Source of the DNA: Methanolobus zinderi
Lineage (GTDB): Archaea > Halobacteriota > Methanosarcinia > Methanosarcinales > Methanosarcinaceae
Length of the DNA: 64,000 bases
NCBI RefSeq assembly: GCF_013388255.1
Contig: NZ_CP058215.1
Span: forward strand, 1,302,001-1,366,000
Direction of reading: 5' to 3'
Shown here: in pieces, positions 41,118-50,431 of the stretch
Position numbering within the stretch: position 1 is the stretch's first letter
Layout of the letters: each line of letters starts with the position of its first letter
Notes under the pieces: model-generated
The model's input: only the letters and a program-made list of their open reading frames with translations
Told to the model about the DNA's origin: nothing
The model's database searches: none
Program-made: the position numbers and the translations under genes

Positions 41118-43784
41118 ATGGTTATTTTTGAGGTTTTATGTCTTAATTTAGTGAGTGCTGTGTTGTATGACACGGCAAAAAAAATAACAAAAAGTCACCC
41201 TGAAGCCCTTGGCATTTATTTGGAGTCTATTGAGCAACTATCTAATAAATATCCCGAATTAGAAATAGACCATATCCAAAATTTCCTTGAAGATGAGGGG
41301 GTTAAAAAAGCTATTACTGATTATCTAAGAAATCCCGATGCTGAGAAGTTTCTTAGTGATCTTAAAAATCAATTTTCAATAATGTTTGATGATGATTTTT
41401 TATCAGAAGATGTTGAATCTATATTGATTGATTTGTTTCAAATTATTGAATCTAAAATAGAAGCGAATCCGACTTTAAGGAATTATCTTGAAATAAGCTA
41501 TCTAAAAAAAATAGATAAAGCCGTCGTAGAAATTAAAAAAGATAATGATTGGATAGCTCAAGCAATGGGAAATGAGCAAATAGAAGACCAATATGATTTT
41601 TTTAAAAGGGTTTGTAAGCTACAACACAAAAAAGAAGTTGAGTTTATAAGTGCAAAATATATTGAAGAACTTTTTGTACCCAGGAAAAAATATGACGATG
41701 ATTTTCAGCAATTCCTTAAAGAGCTTAACAATAACAGAGAATACAACAAAAACCTTCCAGTAAAAAACAGAGAAATTGAAGAGCATAACAAAATAATAAG
41801 ATCTCAAAATCAAGAAACAATGAAAAAGTATCCTCATATAAGTAAAAAACAATTACTTGATGAGAGGAAACTAATAAAAGAAACTCCATATTTAAAACCA
41901 ATTCCTATTAAAAATTGTTTTTTTGTAATGGGTGAGGCAGGCATAGGAAAAACAAATCAATTATGCTATCTCAGCAAAAAATATGAAGAAATATACCCTG
42001 TATTATTTCTTAATGGTAGCAGAATGTTGCTAACCGATAAAGACATTGAACAATGCGTTACAGATAGTTTCACTAAAATCTTAAGTATAAATTCAAAAAA
42101 CGTTTTAGATAGTTTAGAAAAAACATGCTCGGCTAAAAATATAACTGCTCTATTCTTTATAGATGCCATCAATGAATGCTTGAATTTAGATTTAATGAGA
42201 GTTTGTTTAGGAAATATTTTAAGCTACAATAAGGACAAAAATATTGCTTTTATAGTAAGTTGTCGTGATATAGACTGGCGTTTTTTTGAAACTGAAAACG
42301 AAATCAAGAATTGTATTTTTGATGTTGAAAAGCCTAATCTCTCTCTTCTTAGCGATGAAGAATTTAAGGAAGCTTGGGCACGTTATAAAGAGTACTTTAA
42401 ACTTGATGGAGATATTTCAGAGGAAATTGTTAGTATTTGTAGGCAACCAATAATGTTGAGGTTTTTTAGTGAAGCTTATCAAGGTGGTAAAGTCCCCGAA
42501 CAAGATATTAAGCGAATAGAGATTTTTAATAATTATTGGGACAAAAAACTTGATGGCACAGGCGAAAAAAGAGCAGCTCAGAATTTCTTATTTAGTATTG
42601 CTGATGCTATGGTAACTCAGAAAAAAGCTGAGTTAATCGAAACCGAAGTTGAAGAGGTAACGGACCAAACAACCGATGAACCGCAAACCACTTTTAGCAA
42701 GGTGCTTAGTGAAAATATAATTCTCTACAAAGAATTTGATAGTAGGACAAAAGAAAACAAAATAGGATTTACTTATGAGGCTTTTTTTGAATATGTCATA
42801 GCACGGTATTTTTTGAAAAAGTATGGTACTCTTAATGATGAGGATTTGCTTACTCAATTTAAACAAGTTGTAGAAACTATTTCTGATTTCAGAAACTTAA
42901 TGGGTGCAACAGAATATATTATTTTGTTATTAGAAGATACTGAGGAAAATGGAGATTCTCAGAAAGTTTATGTTAGAATGATAGAGATACTTTCAGAATA
43001 TCAGGACAAGAATTTAAGGCAGGAAGCAATAACAGTAATTAGGAAATTGAAGAGTGTGGGAGGGATTGAGAACTCATTGCAAAAACTCGCAGATGATAAT
43101 AATGTTGAAATAAATAAAGGAGTCTATGATATTTTTAAACAAAATTATGAATTTTTCGATGTAACTTTCCAAAGAAATATTTTATGTATTTTAGCTACGA
43201 AAGGAAGCAATGAATTTTTACAAACTCCAATTAGCTTTGTGTTGGACTACTATAATCGGTTACCTTCTGAAATTCAAAGTCTAATTATATATTTTTCAGA
43301 TTGTAATTTCATTAATACTAAAAGAAAAATGTCACAACTACTTTTATCCGAAACAAGGCTTCCACCTAATATTTATGAATCTGCTATAATCAATTTGATA
43401 AAAGAAGAGGATCGTATAATCAGGTTCAACATCTTAGAATCACTATCTATAAATATAGATTTGTTAGACAAACAAAATTTGACATTTTGCTTAAATAAAC
43501 TTATTGAAGATGTAAAAATTGATCATGTACAATTAGCCAAATTAATAGAAGACAAACAGAAAATAATTCCAGAAAAGATAATAATTGATTTTATTGATTG
43601 GTCCCTAAATCATTGTGATTATAGAGTCAAACTACCAATTATTTTCTTGATAAAGGCATTTATTGAAAACAAAATAATTTCATTGAATGAAATCTATTTC
43701 AATTTTATTGATAGATTAGTTACTGATGCGGATGAGGATGTCAGCCAAAAAGCAGAAGAACTTTTATTCCCACTGTTAAGCTAG
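41118..43784 (+). CDS. STAND/NACHT-like NTPase with helical repeats, putative defence protein
   Basis: An 888-residue protein in three parts: an all-helical N-terminal region (about 1-260), a P-loop NTPase core and a C-terminal helical-repeat region (about 600-888). In the core, Walker A is GEAGIGKT at residues 272-279, Walker B is LFFIDAINE ending near 353, and the sensor SCRDIDWR follows; RQPIMLRFF marks the usual post-NTPase helical part. This plan is that of STAND NTPases, many of which are anti-phage sensors: the repeats recognise a viral protein and the N-terminal domain acts as effector. No known effector (nuclease, TIR, protease) is recognised at the N-terminus. The gene is much more AT-rich than its surroundings, which suggests transfer. 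Substrate and activity are inferred. Confidence 0.75.
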   Translation: MVIFEVLCLNLVSAVLYDTAKKITKSHPEALGIYLESIEQLSNKYPELEIDHIQNFLEDEGVKKAITDYLRNPDAEKFLSDLKNQFSIMFDDDFLSEDVESILIDLFQIIESKIEANPTLRNYLEISYLKKIDKAVVEIKKDNDWIAQAMGNEQIEDQYDFFKRVCKLQHKKEVEFISAKYIEELFVPRKKYDDDFQQFLKELNNNREYNKNLPVKNREIEEHNKIIRSQNQETMKKYPHISKKQLLDERKLIKETPYLKPIPIKNCFFVMGEAGIGKTNQLCYLSKKYEEIYPVLFLNGSRMLLTDKDIEQCVTDSFTKILSINSKNVLDSLEKTCSAKNITALFFIDAINECLNLDLMRVCLGNILSYNKDKNIAFIVSCRDIDWRFFETENEIKNCIFDVEKPNLSLLSDEEFKEAWARYKEYFKLDGDISEEIVSICRQPIMLRFFSEAYQGGKVPEQDIKRIEIFNNYWDKKLDGTGEKRAAQNFLFSIADAMVTQKKAELIETEVEEVTDQTTDEPQTTFSKVLSENIILYKEFDSRTKENKIGFTYEAFFEYVIARYFLKKYGTLNDEDLLTQFKQVVETISDFRNLMGATEYIILLLEDTEENGDSQKVYVRMIEILSEYQDKNLRQEAITVIRKLKSVGGIENSLQKLADDNNVEINKGVYDIFKQNYEFFDVTFQRNILCILATKGSNEFLQTPISFVLDYYNRLPSEIQSLIIYFSDCNFINTKRKMSQLLLSETRLPPNIYESAIINLIKEEDRIIRFNILESLSINIDLLDKQNLTFCLNKLIEDVKIDHVQLAKLIEDKQKIIPEKIIIDFIDWSLNHCDYRVKLPIIFLIKAFIENKIISLNEIYFNFIDRLVTDADEDVSQKAEELLFPLLS

Positions 43785-43987
43785 AACTACAGACAACATA
43801 ATCTAAGAAATCATATTTTAATGCGTTGTGGGTTGGCATCTGGCAGGTAAATTGAAATTGTTCTTCCCATTGTCATGCATTGAGTCTCATATTAATATGA
43901 ATAGAGTGAACTTCAAGCCATATTACATTTATATCTACAAATAAGTTAATAATGATATATCTTAAGTTTATTTAAAGGAGTCATTAT

Positions 43988-44812
43988 ATGCTTCAAGTAA
44001 CAGATATTTGCCCTCTTTCCTGTTTTAATGACAAAAAAATATTCCATGATGAATTTAAAAAAATCACAAATAATTCGACAGCAGAAATACGAATTCCATT
44101 AGAAATTGGTGAATACTTTATTAACTATTCTCCCGTAGGAAATTATCCTGATAATCCTTATGTGATTATTTGTGGAAAAACTACATCTAAAGAAAGTCAT
44201 AAGGATTTTGTAAAAGCATTGAAAAATGGTAAATCATTGCATGAAGCTTGTCTATCATCTATTTACGCAAATGACATGCGAGATAATCTCTTCAAGTATT
44301 TGCTTGCTATAGGTTTATTTGATTACTTAAGTAAAATTGTTCCATATTGGGAAACAAATGACCCAAAAACAAGCTGGAATGCTATGTTTGATAATTTGGA
44401 TGATAGTTTAACTTCTGGAATTCAATTAACTCAAGCATTTAATTGTGCAATAATCCATCCAGTTAAAGGAAGTGCCGAACCTCCTGAAAAAGTCTTCAGA
44501 AATGTAAAAGACGAAATTGGATGTCTTTTTAAGCATTTTAGATTAAACGACAATTTAAAATTAATTATTTTTCTTGATACACCTTCAAAGGATCGCAGAT
44601 TCCATCAAATAGAATACTGGAAAAAAGATAAAGCATCAGCACACAAAAATGTAAAAATAATATCTATAACTCATCCTTCTAATCAGAATCGAGTTATTTT
44701 CGATAACCTTAACGATTTAATGCAATTAAACTCAAATAAGAAGAACAATGCTCTCAAACTGTTTAATGAGGCGAAAGATACAATTAACTGTTTATTATCT
44801 GAATTAAAATAA
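43988..44812 (+). CDS. Uracil-DNA-glycosylase-fold-like protein
   Basis: A 274-residue AT-rich gene with a strong start (AAAGGAG before ATG 43988). The order of motifs suggests the UDG fold: a first loop after a hydrophobic strand (PYVIICGKTTSKESH), a helix MRDNLFKYLLAIGLFDYL, a central strand FNCAIIHPVKG, LKLIIFLDTPS and a late ISITHPSNQNR that resembles UDG motif 2 (HPS). The catalytic Asp/Asn of motif 1 is not obvious. It could excise a modified base or only bind DNA. It follows the STAND NTPase by 200 bases and shares its base composition, so they may act together. This is a motif-level call. Confidence 0.45.
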   Translation: MLQVTDICPLSCFNDKKIFHDEFKKITNNSTAEIRIPLEIGEYFINYSPVGNYPDNPYVIICGKTTSKESHKDFVKALKNGKSLHEACLSSIYANDMRDNLFKYLLAIGLFDYLSKIVPYWETNDPKTSWNAMFDNLDDSLTSGIQLTQAFNCAIIHPVKGSAEPPEKVFRNVKDEIGCLFKHFRLNDNLKLIIFLDTPSKDRRFHQIEYWKKDKASAHKNVKIISITHPSNQNRVIFDNLNDLMQLNSNKKNNALKLFNEAKDTINCLLSELK

Positions 44813-44814
44813 GT

Positions 44815-45726
44815 TCAAAACCATTTTTCCAATTTTGTCTCTGTGTCATTTACTTTATTAGTCAATGACTCTTGGGAAAGTGTAATCGAATATTGTTTAA
44901 GAATGTCTTCGGATGACCCATCTCGAATAACTTCAAAGATATCGTTTTTAAATCCCTCTACATATCCCCTAATAGACCAATAAATTGTGCTAAGCAATAA
45001 GCCATATCCACTATAACCTAAATATGGAACAGATTTCATTAATTTTAATTCTGTATTTAAAGATCCAACTGATTTGAATACGCTTTTGTGAATACCACCA
45101 GTCTCAATCAATAATACATCTACACTTAGTAGAAAAGCACAAATATAAAATTTTTTTACATATTCAGCGTTGTTTCTATCTTCAAGAACTAAATCAGAGC
45201 TTTCCAGCAACTCATTATATGAATCAACTACTGGTAAATATCTTTCACCTTTGTTTATAAGTTGGATGAACTTAGTGTGTGAAGCTTTATCCAGTGGGAT
45301 CTGTTCAAAATCATAATCCATATTTTCGTTAAGTACATCAATAACTCTATTGACCCGCTTCATCTCAGATTCATAATTGTTATACTCTTCTAAAAGTTTA
45401 ACATCCAAAGGTTGTAAACCATAATTTTCCATTTCTAATGAAATAGAATATGCAGTTTGTGAAGCCATTTCCTTTTCATAAGTAGAATCATGATTTTCAA
45501 TGATGGATAACAAATTAATTAATTCTTGATTAAAAGTTCCACTTGAATCCGATTCAATGACAGTTCTCAAATCAGAAATACTTGAAATAATTACGATATC
45601 GCTTGAAGGATCATTTCGATTCATTTCTTGTGAATTTAACTCAGCAAGACATCCACTATTACTAAGGATAAGCAAAATAACTGAAAATACAATAATATTA
45701 TTTTGAAAATTAGAACATTTTTCCAC
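44815..45726 (-). CDS. Putative lipoprotein of unknown function
   Basis: A 303-residue protein with a lipoprotein signal: hydrophobic IIVFSVILLILSNSGC with lipobox Cys. The mature part is helical and Glu/Asp/Ser-rich, with a second hydrophobic stretch (YICAFLLSVDVLLIETGG and VPYLGYSGYGLLLSTIYW, about 195-260) that could insert into or lie on the membrane. GTG 45726 is the start used. The gene converges with the UDG-like gene with a two-base gap, and both are AT-rich, as is the STAND gene, so all three probably belong to one acquired block. No family is recognised. Confidence 0.6.
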   Translation of the reverse strand: MEKCSNFQNNIIVFSVILLILSNSGCLAELNSQEMNRNDPSSDIVIISSISDLRTVIESDSSGTFNQELINLLSIIENHDSTYEKEMASQTAYSISLEMENYGLQPLDVKLLEEYNNYESEMKRVNRVIDVLNENMDYDFEQIPLDKASHTKFIQLINKGERYLPVVDSYNELLESSDLVLEDRNNAEYVKKFYICAFLLSVDVLLIETGGIHKSVFKSVGSLNTELKLMKSVPYLGYSGYGLLLSTIYWSIRGYVEGFKNDIFEVIRDGSSEDILKQYSITLSQESLTNKVNDTETKLEKWF

Positions 45727-45905
45727 TTAAATCACATTAAATCGTTATTGACTGTATACAGTATCGTAGTTCCAACTTTAAAAATGTTGTTTTTATATCT
45801 ACATGCATGATAATTATAAAATGCATAAATTTAGTTGAAAAAATTAGTACTTCCTAAAATTCTGAGTATCTATTATTCAGGATACCTATAACCCAAAAAC
45901 CAGGT

Positions 45906-45988
45906 GCGAGGGGTGGGATTTGAACCCACGAAATCCTTCGATACTGGATCTTAAGTCCAGCGCCTTTGACCAGCTGGGCAACCCTCGC
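45906..45988 (-). tRNA. tRNA-Leu (UAA)
   Basis: An 83-base cloverleaf on the minus strand: acceptor GCGAGGG/CCCTCGC, anticodon stem CTGGA/TCCAG with loop CTTAAGA (anticodon TAA), a long variable arm typical of leucine tRNA, and a T arm GTGGG-TTCAAAT-CCCAC. CCA is not encoded. Its 3' end faces the AT-rich block, the usual orientation for integration at a tRNA gene. Confidence 0.95.
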
Positions 45989-46068
45989 TTTTAGAATAGT
46001 ATATGTTGTCCGTAGTTGTAAACACCTGATAAATACAATTAAGTTACTTAAGCCTTATTATAGCAATT

Positions 46069-46824
46069 ATGAAGATGAGATTTCTTGGAACTGGTGTCGG
46101 GATACCCCAGGTCGGACGGGTGCAGTCCGGGCTTATCATGGAGACGGATGGAAAACCGGTGCTGTTCGATTGCGGCTGCGGTGTTCTCGGGCGGATAGTG
46201 GAAGCGGGTTATAATCATACGGATATCGATAATATCGTGCTGACACACCTCCATCTTGACCATGTGGGGGATGTGCTGGCACTGCTCAAGGCCAACTGGC
46301 TCGTGGGTAAGACAGATATGCGTATCTTCGGTCCGAAGGGAACACAGGAATGGTTTGGTAAGGTCATGGAGACATACGACTACCTCAAGGACAGATTCGA
46401 GGTCGAGATCACCGAACTCACCGGAGGCGAGAGATTCACACCCCATGGCACCGATTTCAGTATCACATGCACACCCACGGTTCACAGTACTCCATCACTG
46501 GCATATCGCGTGGAATGCGAAAACAAGGCCGTGATCTACACAGGTGATACCGAACCATCGGAACCGGTATTCAGGTTCGCAGGCGGGGCTGATGTCATGA
46601 TACACGAATGTTCATTCCCTCTTGGCTTTGAGATGACAATGCACACCACACCTGACATGTTCACAGATGTACTGAGCCGTGTCACACTGGACGTAAGCAA
46701 ACTGTATTTTATACACCTCTATCCCCATATGCAGGGACACGAACAGGAAGCAGTCGATCATGTAAAGCAGCACTTTGACGGAGAGGTCATAATAGCATCA
46801 GATCTGATGGAGGTCGAAGTTTAA
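46069..46824 (+). CDS. RNase Z-family MBL-fold hydrolase
   Basis: A 251-residue metallo-beta-lactamase protein of the ribonuclease Z/arylsulfatase branch. The start FLGTGVGIPQVGR, the metal motif THLHLDH (H60, H62, D64, H65), the later VHSTPSLAYR, YTGDTEPSE and the terminal HLYPHMQGHE are all present, so both metal sites look complete. It lacks the long exosite arm of tRNase Z, so a small-molecule phosphodiester or other ester may be the substrate rather than tRNA 3' trailers. It faces away from the tRNA gene. No ribosome binding site; the mRNA may be leaderless. Confidence 0.85.
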   Translation: MKMRFLGTGVGIPQVGRVQSGLIMETDGKPVLFDCGCGVLGRIVEAGYNHTDIDNIVLTHLHLDHVGDVLALLKANWLVGKTDMRIFGPKGTQEWFGKVMETYDYLKDRFEVEITELTGGERFTPHGTDFSITCTPTVHSTPSLAYRVECENKAVIYTGDTEPSEPVFRFAGGADVMIHECSFPLGFEMTMHTTPDMFTDVLSRVTLDVSKLYFIHLYPHMQGHEQEAVDHVKQHFDGEVIIASDLMEVEV

Positions 46825-46881
46825 CTGTTCTGACAAAGACCTAATTAATTTCCGGCTTTAAATCATCAGACAAAAAAAGCC

Positions 46882-46935
46882 AACGGAAAACAAAGAGCAA
46901 TATAGCCATCCGCCGCAGGCGGCGCAGTCCGTTGC
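46882..46935. other. Nested hairpin, possible structured RNA
   Basis: CAACGGA (46882-46888) pairs with TCCGTTG (46929-46935) and encloses a GC-rich hairpin CCGCC-GCA-GGCGG (46911-46923). The stems are perfect and the sequence is GC-rich against an AT-rich background. It lies between two convergent genes, so it could be a bidirectional terminator or a small RNA; the absence of a T-tract argues for the second. Confidence 0.4.
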
Positions 46936-47082
46936 TGTTGTACAGAAAAATGTTGATTTTATCGTGGTAGTCGGATTGCATATCTTAAAAAGGATTTAGA
47001 TTAATACAAAAGTTTTTCTTAAAAGGCAGTCTTTGAAGTATTTTCAATCATCATGTGGGAAAATGCCGGCATAGGCCGGCGT

Positions 47083-47625
47083 TTATATCTTTGAAAGAGC
47101 TTCCAGTACGGCCTCACCGAACTTTTCAGCACATTTCGGATCACGGCCTGTTACAACGTTATCCGAGATTATGACGTCCTCATCCTCATAGGTAGCCTTT
47201 GATTTTTTGAGTTCCTTGATGCAGGCATCATCCTTGAAAACAGTGGCCTTCTTACCTTCAAGTGCTCCGGCCCTGGCAAGGATAACAGGAGATACACAGA
47301 TTGCTGCGACAACTTTCTCGTGTTCAATGGCGTCCTTTACAAGTTCATGAAGCTTCTCATTTGGCCAGAGATACTCCCTTGAACCGCCACCTCCTACTAT
47401 CACAATGGCATCATAGTCAGCTACTATCGCATCATCAATACTCAGATCAGGTTGTATCTTCCTGCCAAGCATACCTTCAGCTTCTTTTGTGCTGTTGCTT
47501 GCAACGGTAACATCCATATCCATATCCTCAAAGATCTCTCTTGGCTCAAGGAACTCCTCGTCCCTGAAATTTTTCTGTGCAATAACCATTAGGACCTTTT
47601 TATCCTCTAACTCGCCTGGACTCAT
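47083..47625 (-). CDS. DJ-1/PfpI-family protein
   Basis: A 180-residue flavodoxin-like alpha/beta protein of the PfpI type. The nucleophile-elbow cysteine is C110 (AAICVSP) and the conserved Glu sits in EEFLEPREIFE near the N-terminus. Members include proteases, chaperones and glyoxalase III/deglycases; the activity cannot be told apart from sequence alone. The start is ATG 47625 (GAGTGAT upstream); the open frame runs back to 47685 without family similarity. It is a single gene. Confidence 0.85.
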   Translation of the reverse strand: MSPGELEDKKVLMVIAQKNFRDEEFLEPREIFEDMDMDVTVASNSTKEAEGMLGRKIQPDLSIDDAIVADYDAIVIVGGGGSREYLWPNEKLHELVKDAIEHEKVVAAICVSPVILARAGALEGKKATVFKDDACIKELKKSKATYEDEDVIISDNVVTGRDPKCAEKFGEAVLEALSKI

Positions 47626-47858
47626 ATTATCACTCGTTATCAAATAAACATTTAATGTTTTTGACCCCGCCTCCACTTTATACATCAGTCGCCATCATTT
47701 GTGCTCAAGGAATACATTTATTTTCTGCTACTTATACGTAACGCGTTTGGATAAACAGAGCGAAGTTCTGACTTACCGTATTTCAGAAACATGACCGCAG
47801 GTGCCTGTAATTAACAGAGAGGTCAGTAAAGATGAAAAAAGAAAATGCAAGGATAAAA

Positions 47859-50291
47859 CTACACCAGATCCACCTGTATCTCATTACCCTGCATAACATC
47901 CTCTTCACTGACGGCAGTTTCCCGTACAACGGTCGCATTCTCAAGGAATACCACGAAGTTAGGGTCTGTGCTTATCTCCGGAATGTCGCCGTTTGTGGAA
48001 TAAGGCACACGCATCTCGTAGTATCCGGACTCATCAGCAATAGCCATATTTTCGTAGATGAACTGCCTGTTCTGGTTGGAAGTCACCCTTACCCTGGCGT
48101 ATACCGGGTCTCCAGGCTCTGCCGAGCCATATATCTTCGCTCCGGCCACATATTCGAATACCTTCACATTCTTAATAGGTGTGCCTTCCTCCTCATCCTC
48201 ATTAAAGACAAGGCTCATCTGGCTGTTGGGGGATTCATGCACAAGACGCAGCCTTCCAAGGTGTGAACCGTCAAGTATGTGCAGTTTTGCAATAGTAGTT
48301 TTCCGCATATCCAGACTGTTATAGAAGGAATCGAAATTCTGCCCCATCATGTATTCTTCTCCTGCGATGGAAAAGATTGCACTGGACTTGGTGGCATACA
48401 TCTTGTTATCGGTAACAACATACTTTACATTATTACCATCAAGGATGGAGTTGGATTCCGACTCATCGGCAGTCGCAAAAAAACGCGACGAAGCCTCAAG
48501 TCCCGTCTGGAAATTATTGGCAACAACAGGTCTTTTGGAAATATAGAGTATCCAGTTACCGTAATCCCACCAGCTCATAACACCGTACTCAGGCTCTGAG
48601 GATGGATCAAGATAATGCGATGTTTCAGGACTGTTCGCACCAAGCCATATAAGAGACTCCTGCCAGTCATAGTCAGGAACTCCCGGATGTGAGACGAGAC
48701 TGTACACAGGTGTGAACAGTACAAATGACAGTATCAGCACAAGAATGGCTAAAAGTACTGGAGTTGTGGTTCCTTCCAGCATGGCTCCTGTGGGCTCTTT
48801 CACAGAAGCCGAAGTATTAGCTGCCCTGGATGCGGATTTCCCTGATTTTGATTTCTTTTTTCCGGATGCCGGTTTCGTGGTCCTGTATCCTGTCCTGCTT
48901 CCGGCAAGGCTCACATAGGCCATGTTAATGAAAAATCCGGAAAGCATGGCAACATTCACCGCAAGCAGGTATGCAAACCGTCTCTGGGAAATGGTCAGCA
49001 CAATGACCACAAGCGACCAGATCATGAAAAATACCATCTCAGGCATGTACCTGTCACGGTGCAGTTTCAAGATACTCAGCACCAGGCCTATTATTCCTGT
49101 GATGCTGAATATGAACAATGTTTTCCACAGAGGTTCCAGTGTGAAACCATTATCATAGAAAAGCGGCATTGCTTCTGATATGGTTCCAAGAACTGCCGTA
49201 GCATCGCCAAGCAGGTAGAGAACCCCTCCCATGGTATTATCATAGAACTGCGGGGACAGGAAACGTAGTATCACAATCCCAACACCCGTTAGCACGGCAA
49301 CTATCAAAGGATAGTAATACCAGTTCAGCTTTTTCGAAACCACATATCCTGCTAAAATTCCCAGCACAAGGATGCCAATGATGATCGCTGCAATGTATGC
49401 AGCATGGAACCAGGAAAGGAACATTCCGCTGAATTCCATTCCAGGGCGGACGACCGTTGCAATAAAGGGAATAACGATTACAAGAGCTGTCAGCAGAGCT
49501 GTGACCGATATTATCAGGGCGTGTTCCGAAAACCGCTCCTGTTTGAGTGATGCTGTAAGCTGGGCAAAGACGAACAGACCAATAAGTCCGATAAATATCG
49601 GAGAACCAAGCCATGTAAAAACCGCAATTGCAAGCACAAATCCACTGCCAGCTGAAAGAAGCATGGCTTTGCCTGAAGGATCTGACCGGTTCAGCAGTTC
49701 TTTACCCTTTGTTCTGATATCGGATATGGAAAGGTTCGCTTTTCCGCCATATTTCAGAGCCTGTAAGAAGAATGCATAGGCGGTTGTGGAAAGGAATATC
49801 TCTGCCACATGATGGTCCGTAGCGCCTGCCATTGTAACTGACAGGTTTATCGGGATCAGGGAAAGGATTGCAGCGCTGATAAGAGCCGTCCTTTTGTCAA
49901 AAACCGCAGAGGCTGCATAGTACAGTGGAATCAGGGTCAAAGCTCCCAGAAGTGCCGGGAAAATAGCACCTGCAAATTCAATGGTGCCGGTATCGGGATT
50001 TCCCAGTCCCAGTACCAAGGCAAGCAGAGCAATGGCCTGATCATATAAAGGTGGCCATCCAAGCTCGAATCCTGAAGGGTAATTAAGATAGGAGTCAAAC
50101 GTAAAAGACGACGGGAAGTTCTCGGTTATATAAAGCACCCTTCTCATATGGTAAAAGGCATCAGTTCCCACGAACATGAATCTTCCTTCCGTGACTATCC
50201 CGGACAGGGAAACCGATCTGAGAAGAAATGAGAATAGCACTAACAAAGGCAGTAAGATCGTTTTGCTGAATAGCTTATTTCGATCCACCAT
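47859..50291 (-). CDS. aglB: AglB/STT3 oligosaccharyltransferase
   Basis: An 810-residue membrane enzyme that moves a lipid-linked glycan onto Asn of N-x-S/T sequons, outside the cell. The first DxD-like motif is GTDAFYHMR in the first external loop; about 13 membrane helices follow (to about 510); the soluble C-terminal domain contains the signature SWWDYGNW at about residues 572-579. A charged Lys/Ser-rich linker (KKKSKSGKSASR) lies within the membrane region before the final spans. The start is ATG 50291 or 50300. It heads the glycan locus, divergent from the glycosyltransferase/ABC-export operon, and presumably transfers the glycan assembled by nearby enzymes to S-layer and other exported proteins. 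Confidence 0.93.
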   Translation of the reverse strand: MVDRNKLFSKTILLPLLVLFSFLLRSVSLSGIVTEGRFMFVGTDAFYHMRRVLYITENFPSSFTFDSYLNYPSGFELGWPPLYDQAIALLALVLGLGNPDTGTIEFAGAIFPALLGALTLIPLYYAASAVFDKRTALISAAILSLIPINLSVTMAGATDHHVAEIFLSTTAYAFFLQALKYGGKANLSISDIRTKGKELLNRSDPSGKAMLLSAGSGFVLAIAVFTWLGSPIFIGLIGLFVFAQLTASLKQERFSEHALIISVTALLTALVIVIPFIATVVRPGMEFSGMFLSWFHAAYIAAIIIGILVLGILAGYVVSKKLNWYYYPLIVAVLTGVGIVILRFLSPQFYDNTMGGVLYLLGDATAVLGTISEAMPLFYDNGFTLEPLWKTLFIFSITGIIGLVLSILKLHRDRYMPEMVFFMIWSLVVIVLTISQRRFAYLLAVNVAMLSGFFINMAYVSLAGSRTGYRTTKPASGKKKSKSGKSASRAANTSASVKEPTGAMLEGTTTPVLLAILVLILSFVLFTPVYSLVSHPGVPDYDWQESLIWLGANSPETSHYLDPSSEPEYGVMSWWDYGNWILYISKRPVVANNFQTGLEASSRFFATADESESNSILDGNNVKYVVTDNKMYATKSSAIFSIAGEEYMMGQNFDSFYNSLDMRKTTIAKLHILDGSHLGRLRLVHESPNSQMSLVFNEDEEEGTPIKNVKVFEYVAGAKIYGSAEPGDPVYARVRVTSNQNRQFIYENMAIADESGYYEMRVPYSTNGDIPEISTDPNFVVFLENATVVRETAVSEEDVMQGNEIQVDLV

Positions 50292-50431
50292 GGTTATCAT
50301 TCTTATATTTACAGAGTAGGAATGAATCTTAACGCTTAAATAAATAGACTAAACAAAAATACTACTGTAGCTTAGCAAAGTTTCTACTTCTCTTAAGTAG
50401 TAGAAGCATATCAGAATATAGTACTGATATT

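Noticed and set aside
40888-45990. Integrated element with att sites at tRNA-Leu
   Set aside because: Base composition and orientation fit, but I found no copy of the tRNA 3' end at the other side and no integrase, so I do not call boundaries.
46048-46485. 145-codon minus-strand frame over the RNase Z-like gene
   Set aside because: Antisense shadow of a well-conserved gene.
47832-48266. 144-codon plus-strand frame over the aglB 3' end
   Set aside because: Antisense to the conserved AglB C-terminal domain, despite an ATG after a GA-rich stretch.
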